Part shown: positions 60,979-64,000 of the stretch, piece after piece
How the letters are laid out: each line of letters opens with the position of its first letter
Position numbering within the stretch: the first letter of the stretch is position 1
Assembly (NCBI GenBank): GCA_964034945.1
Contig: OZ035962.1
Coordinates: 30,903,943 to 30,967,942 of the forward strand
Length of the DNA stretch: 64,000 nt
From: Chrysopilus asiliformis
Taxonomy: Eukaryota > Arthropoda > Insecta > Diptera > Rhagionidae
Reading direction: 5' to 3'
The notes under the pieces: model-generated
Told to the model about the DNA's origin: nothing
Database searches by the model: none
The model's input: the letters and a program-made list of their open reading frames with translations, nothing else
Made by a program: the position numbers and the translations under genes

Positions 60979-62433
60979 TTTTGGCGATCATCTGGAAGTA
61001 AAAAGTAATTTTGTCTTTTTTTTTAAATGGAAAATATTAAAATTTTGAGAAGTTTTAAAAACTCGTGGCAGATTAATTACGGTCTTAGCTCTAAAATTGC
61101 TAGGTTAGTGTTGACAGCAGGTGGGTTTCGGGACAAAATTTTCTGGACTTGTGATTGGTTGCCTAAGTGCGGAATTTTGCTCTTAATATGCACCTTAAGA
61201 TAATTGAGGAGGTCATGATTGGAATTGATTTGCTACAATATTGATTAAATGGAGAACAAAAATACGACTTTATATTTGTTTATATAAGGAAAATTTCTGT
61301 GCTTAGCGTCTTTTATCCTGATTATTTGCAGTGTTTGGAGCAGATTTGGATTTTTTTTTGCGAATTGCAGCTCTTACTTTCATACGGAGACATTTATACG
61401 TTCTTAAACGTAGTATAAAAAATATTATGATCATGAAAAATTTCAACCTCTTAATTTTGCCTAAAAATATCTCCAGAGCACTTCCGGCTCGATTGGAATC
61501 ATATTCCAATAATGTCTTTCTGTCTGTCAGTGTTTGTCAAAGATTTCTCAAAAAATCCTTAAGCTAGAGCCATGAAATTTTAGAGGCATGGAATGCGACG
61601 ATCAATTTCAACTTTTAATGAAAATCCATTAACCGGAAGTGATCAAAATTGTGGCTTTTTAAATATGGTAAATTAATTTTTCGCGATGTACTCCAAAATA
61701 CCGCGTTTTTTATGCATGACAAAAGTTGGAGACAAAAATTTCCTACACATTTCGACGTCTCCGTACACGACTATCGTATCTCTCTTGAGTTGTCAAATTC
61801 TGACGTTTTTGTAAGTACGAAAAATCGTTAATATTGGGACAAATTTTAGTTTTTTTTTACTAATTTTGATATTTTTATGTAAACTAATATTACATTGATC
61901 CGGATATATTGTAAATTGACAATCATGTGGTGTTTTTTTGTTTTACTCTATTCAAACAAGAGATTTAGGATGGTTGCTACTTAAGTTTTTGGTATTGAGA
62001 AGGAAACAGAGGCGTGCCTTCAAATGTTCATCTTCAATAGCACTGCAATACAATAGCTTTGGGTCCTCCAACTTTTTTCATCTAAACGGATTTGTCCTTT
62101 CGTTTTCCTATACCGATGCTTATGATGTCCTTGGCCTCTTTTGAACACTATTATTTTTCTCAGTCTCGGTTTTCCTACAGATTTTCTTTGGCCTTGTAAT
62201 ACCTGATCAAGTAAACGATTTCGGTTAACCAATCGCTTCAGACTCCCTAAAACATTCATTAGCAATTAATATATTTACAACTGGGATCAAAACAAAAATA
62301 AATTGAAAATGCATCTGAGTTGTGCTTCAGTTGAATGCGTGCTTATAATTTATTCTTTGTTTTAGAAACCATTTACAATTAAAAAAAATAAGCTAATAGT
62401 CTTTGTACTGTGCCGCCTAATATAATTTCTAAA
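60979..62433. other. Region between TAMM41 and GPALPP1 with dispersed repeat
   Basis: Upstream of GPALPP1 lies a presumably short promoter (60979-61250). A reverse copy of repeat family C occupies 61466-61830. From 61870 to 62433 is AT-rich sequence and the 3' flank of TAMM41; frames of 60-80 codons here are unsupported. Confidence 0.55.
61466..61830 (-). repeat. Dispersed repeat family C, copy 3 (inverted)
   Basis: On the plus strand: GATTGGAATCATATTCC, CTTAAGCTAGAGCCATGAAATTTT, CATTAACCGGAAGTGATCAAAA, GGCTTTTTAAATATGGTAAATT and CATGACAAAAGTTGGAGACAAAAAT. This is the reverse complement, in reversed order, of the blocks in copies 1 and 2. A short CTTTCTGTCTGTCAG run near 61515 recalls the tetranucleotide arrays of the CAGA/CGGA family. 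Confidence 0.68.
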
Positions 62434-63405
62434 TTACAAATTAAATGTTTTTAAAGCTTTCTTCCAGCTGTATCGCAGTGATTTAATAATACCAGCGGTA
62501 GGAATATTCTTAATTGACTGGAAAACGCTGCTTCTCCAAACAATTTGATTGATACTTTTGGCCACTAGCTCAGCAAGGTCTCGCCGCGTTGCCAACTGAT
62601 GGAAAACGTCGGCCTTCACAGTTCGGATCCTAGAGTTCCAGATTACCCTCGCTTGGAGGTTCCTTGGAAGATTTTGTATGTGTTTTTCGTTGGATTTAGG
62701 TGACTTGTCTTGCTCAAATGTTGAACAGTCTTTGGATATAGCAATGTAGTCACGGAGATCGCGGAGTGCTGGCTTATAGAGTTCGAAAAAGTCTTCCAGT
62801 TGAGGCGTCACAATGTTGTGTACTTTGTCCTTATTCTCGCCGAAAATCATCCGGAAGTCGCCGCTGTAGCTGAGGTTTGAGATCGTGTAGAATAAGTGGA
62901 ACTTGGAGAACTTGGCTGGCAGAAGCAGTAGGGAAGCACGAAGAGCACTGGCCAGATTATTCTGTACAGCGGCAGTGATGTCGTCGCAATTGACTTCTGT
63001 GACGACTTCCACGGGTTTGTGAAGTCGCCCCGATATGTAGAGATGGGTCCAATCATTTAGGTCATCGCTCAGATGCTTGGCAGAGATGAGTCCGTATTTG
63101 ATAACCACCCCTTCTTCCGGAAGGGGCACCAAAGTGTTAAAATACACCTTCGCACCAAAGTTCTCCTGGACGCCAAGGATAAAGTCCTCGCCAAAGTACC
63201 GCATTCCCGAATAATGGCTGGGATTTTGCTGAATGTTCTGCTGATGCCATTTCAGAGGCTCCCGGACGCAAAAAATAAAGTCGATGAGGCTGGAACTTTT
63301 CGGGAGGCTCTCGTATCCAACTTGTTTCTTCACGCCCGAACCGTAAGCGAAGCTATAGATAATATTCGATGGGAACTGGCTCAGGATGCGTTTATATAAC
63401 GACAT
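62434..63405 (-). CDS. TAMM41: Mitochondrial CDP-diacylglycerol synthase TAMM41 (Tam41)
   Basis: Tam41 converts phosphatidic acid and CTP to CDP-diacylglycerol on the matrix side of the inner mitochondrial membrane, the first dedicated step toward cardiolipin. A single uninterrupted exon of 323 residues, near the family length. The start MSLYKRILSQFPSNIIYSFA leads into the nucleotidyltransferase signature AYGSGV (residues ~20-25) and SSLIDFIFCVREPLKWH (~38-54, with the conserved Asp). Then HYSGMRYFG, GAKVYFNTLV, VIKYGLIS and TLYISGRLHKPV-like sequence follow, with NLSYSGDFRMIFGENKDKVHNIV (~178-200) as the strongest block; the C-terminus contains STAGIIKSLRYSWKK-like sequence. No strong presequence is evident beyond the basic first residues. 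No intron, and all blocks present, so it should be functional. Confidence 0.95.
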   Translation of the reverse strand: MSLYKRILSQFPSNIIYSFAYGSGVKKQVGYESLPKSSSLIDFIFCVREPLKWHQQNIQQNPSHYSGMRYFGEDFILGVQENFGAKVYFNTLVPLPEEGVVIKYGLISAKHLSDDLNDWTHLYISGRLHKPVEVVTEVNCDDITAAVQNNLASALRASLLLLPAKFSKFHLFYTISNLSYSGDFRMIFGENKDKVHNIVTPQLEDFFELYKPALRDLRDYIAISKDCSTFEQDKSPKSNEKHIQNLPRNLQARVIWNSRIRTVKADVFHQLATRRDLAELVAKSINQIVWRSSVFQSIKNIPTAGIIKSLRYSWKKALKTFNL

Positions 63406-64000
63406 AATACAGACTTATCGCAGAAAATCGAAAGACCGTGGTTTTCGGACACTTTGACACTTCACCATAACCTCAACTCCACAGTTTTCCGTGGGGCAAT
63501 ATTAACTTGGAGATAAACTTACTTTTTAGTAATTTTCCGCCCGTTTAATTAGTATTGACTTTGGCTTTTCGTGTGAGGGTTTCGTGCGAAACTCGAACCG
63601 ATGATTTTTCCTTGGCTTCGACTTTTCTGGCAAACACAAACTGATGAAAATGAAGAACTATTCTGCTTCCTCGCGCGTCCACAATTAGCAAAGATAAATA
63701 ATCACCACTTAAAACAACTTAATTAGCTCGAACTTAATCACAAACTTTATTTTTACAATTCGACGAAACCAATAAAGAAAATCGAAGAGGGGTAGCTGTC
63801 AGATTTTGACTGGAATAATGTTTTGGGAATATTGGAAAAATGTTCTTGGAATTTTCTGGAAGGAAATGGAAATGTTTGGAATGGTAGTGTTTGGAATGAT
63901 TCGTTTTTTTAATTCGAAATTTTACAATGTAAAAACAAATATATACTTTTTTCATAAATATAAATTAAAAAAAAAACAAAATATTTTCAAAAAATTTTAA
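63406..64000. other. Upstream flank of TAMM41 to the window edge
   Basis: The promoter of TAMM41 is expected in the first few hundred bases; no motif was recognised. After 63780 the DNA is AT-rich with only short frames. A gene beyond the window edge cannot be judged. Confidence 0.5.

Overview
The window looks like nuclear DNA of an arthropod, most likely an insect and plausibly a fly. It is AT-rich, with spliced eukaryotic genes using GT..AG introns and AATAAA signals. Its conserved proteins match known animal orthologues closely; for example the Polo residues K54 and T182 fall at the Drosophila Polo numbers as I know them. Nothing bacterial or viral was recognised. All identifications come from reading the sequence and remembered family knowledge; no database search was run.

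Layout. Positions 1 to about 29,300 contain no gene I can identify. This part is AT-rich sequence full of mobile-element relics: a Tc1/mariner-type element with a 171 bp inverted repeat (4281-5047), a fold-back repeat (5152-5929), a pogo-like MITE (6703-6945), a further copy of the CAGA/CGGA repeat (16813-17362), a nested stack of elements (23627-26130) and a MITE with TTA duplications (28365-28811). From 29.3 kb on, the window is a dense housekeeping and cell-cycle neighbourhood. In order it holds RpLP0 (+), the spliceosomal helicase Brr2 (+), the CTLH-complex subunit WDR26 (+), a DCUN1D1/SCCRO-type neddylation factor (+), a p31comet/MAD2L1BP homologue (+), polo kinase (-), cyclin C (+, divergent from polo), a GPALPP1-type RS-rich protein (-) and the mitochondrial CDP-diacylglycerol synthase TAMM41 (-). 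Exon structures were rebuilt from splice sites and reading frame. Most give protein lengths close to the family norm: P0 317 aa, Brr2 2141 aa, Polo 574 aa, cyclin C 267 aa, p31comet 270 aa.

The genes do not form an operon or a single pathway. Three act around mitosis and protein-complex control: polo and p31comet, which lie tail to tail, and cyclin C. SCCRO and WDR26 belong to two different ubiquitin-ligase systems. P0, Brr2 and possibly GPALPP1 serve translation and RNA processing.

Main points of interest: (1) a mariner-type element whose right end is an inverted copy of its own left 171 bp, including the transposase start, with a junction at a 9 bp microhomology, which looks like a non-autonomous element in the making; (2) up to four generations of nested insertions at 23.6-26.1 kb; (3) a strongly structured, snoRNA-like segment in the RpLP0 intron; (4) a WDR26 leader with no ATG over more than 500 bases that is nevertheless open in the coding frame for about 104 codons; (5) a Helitron inside a LINE inside Brr2 intron 5, the LINE end carrying a perfect 32 bp palindrome; (6) an altered Walker A motif in the second Brr2 helicase cassette; (7) two MITEs of one family in two polo introns; (8) inverted duplication recurring in several unrelated elements.
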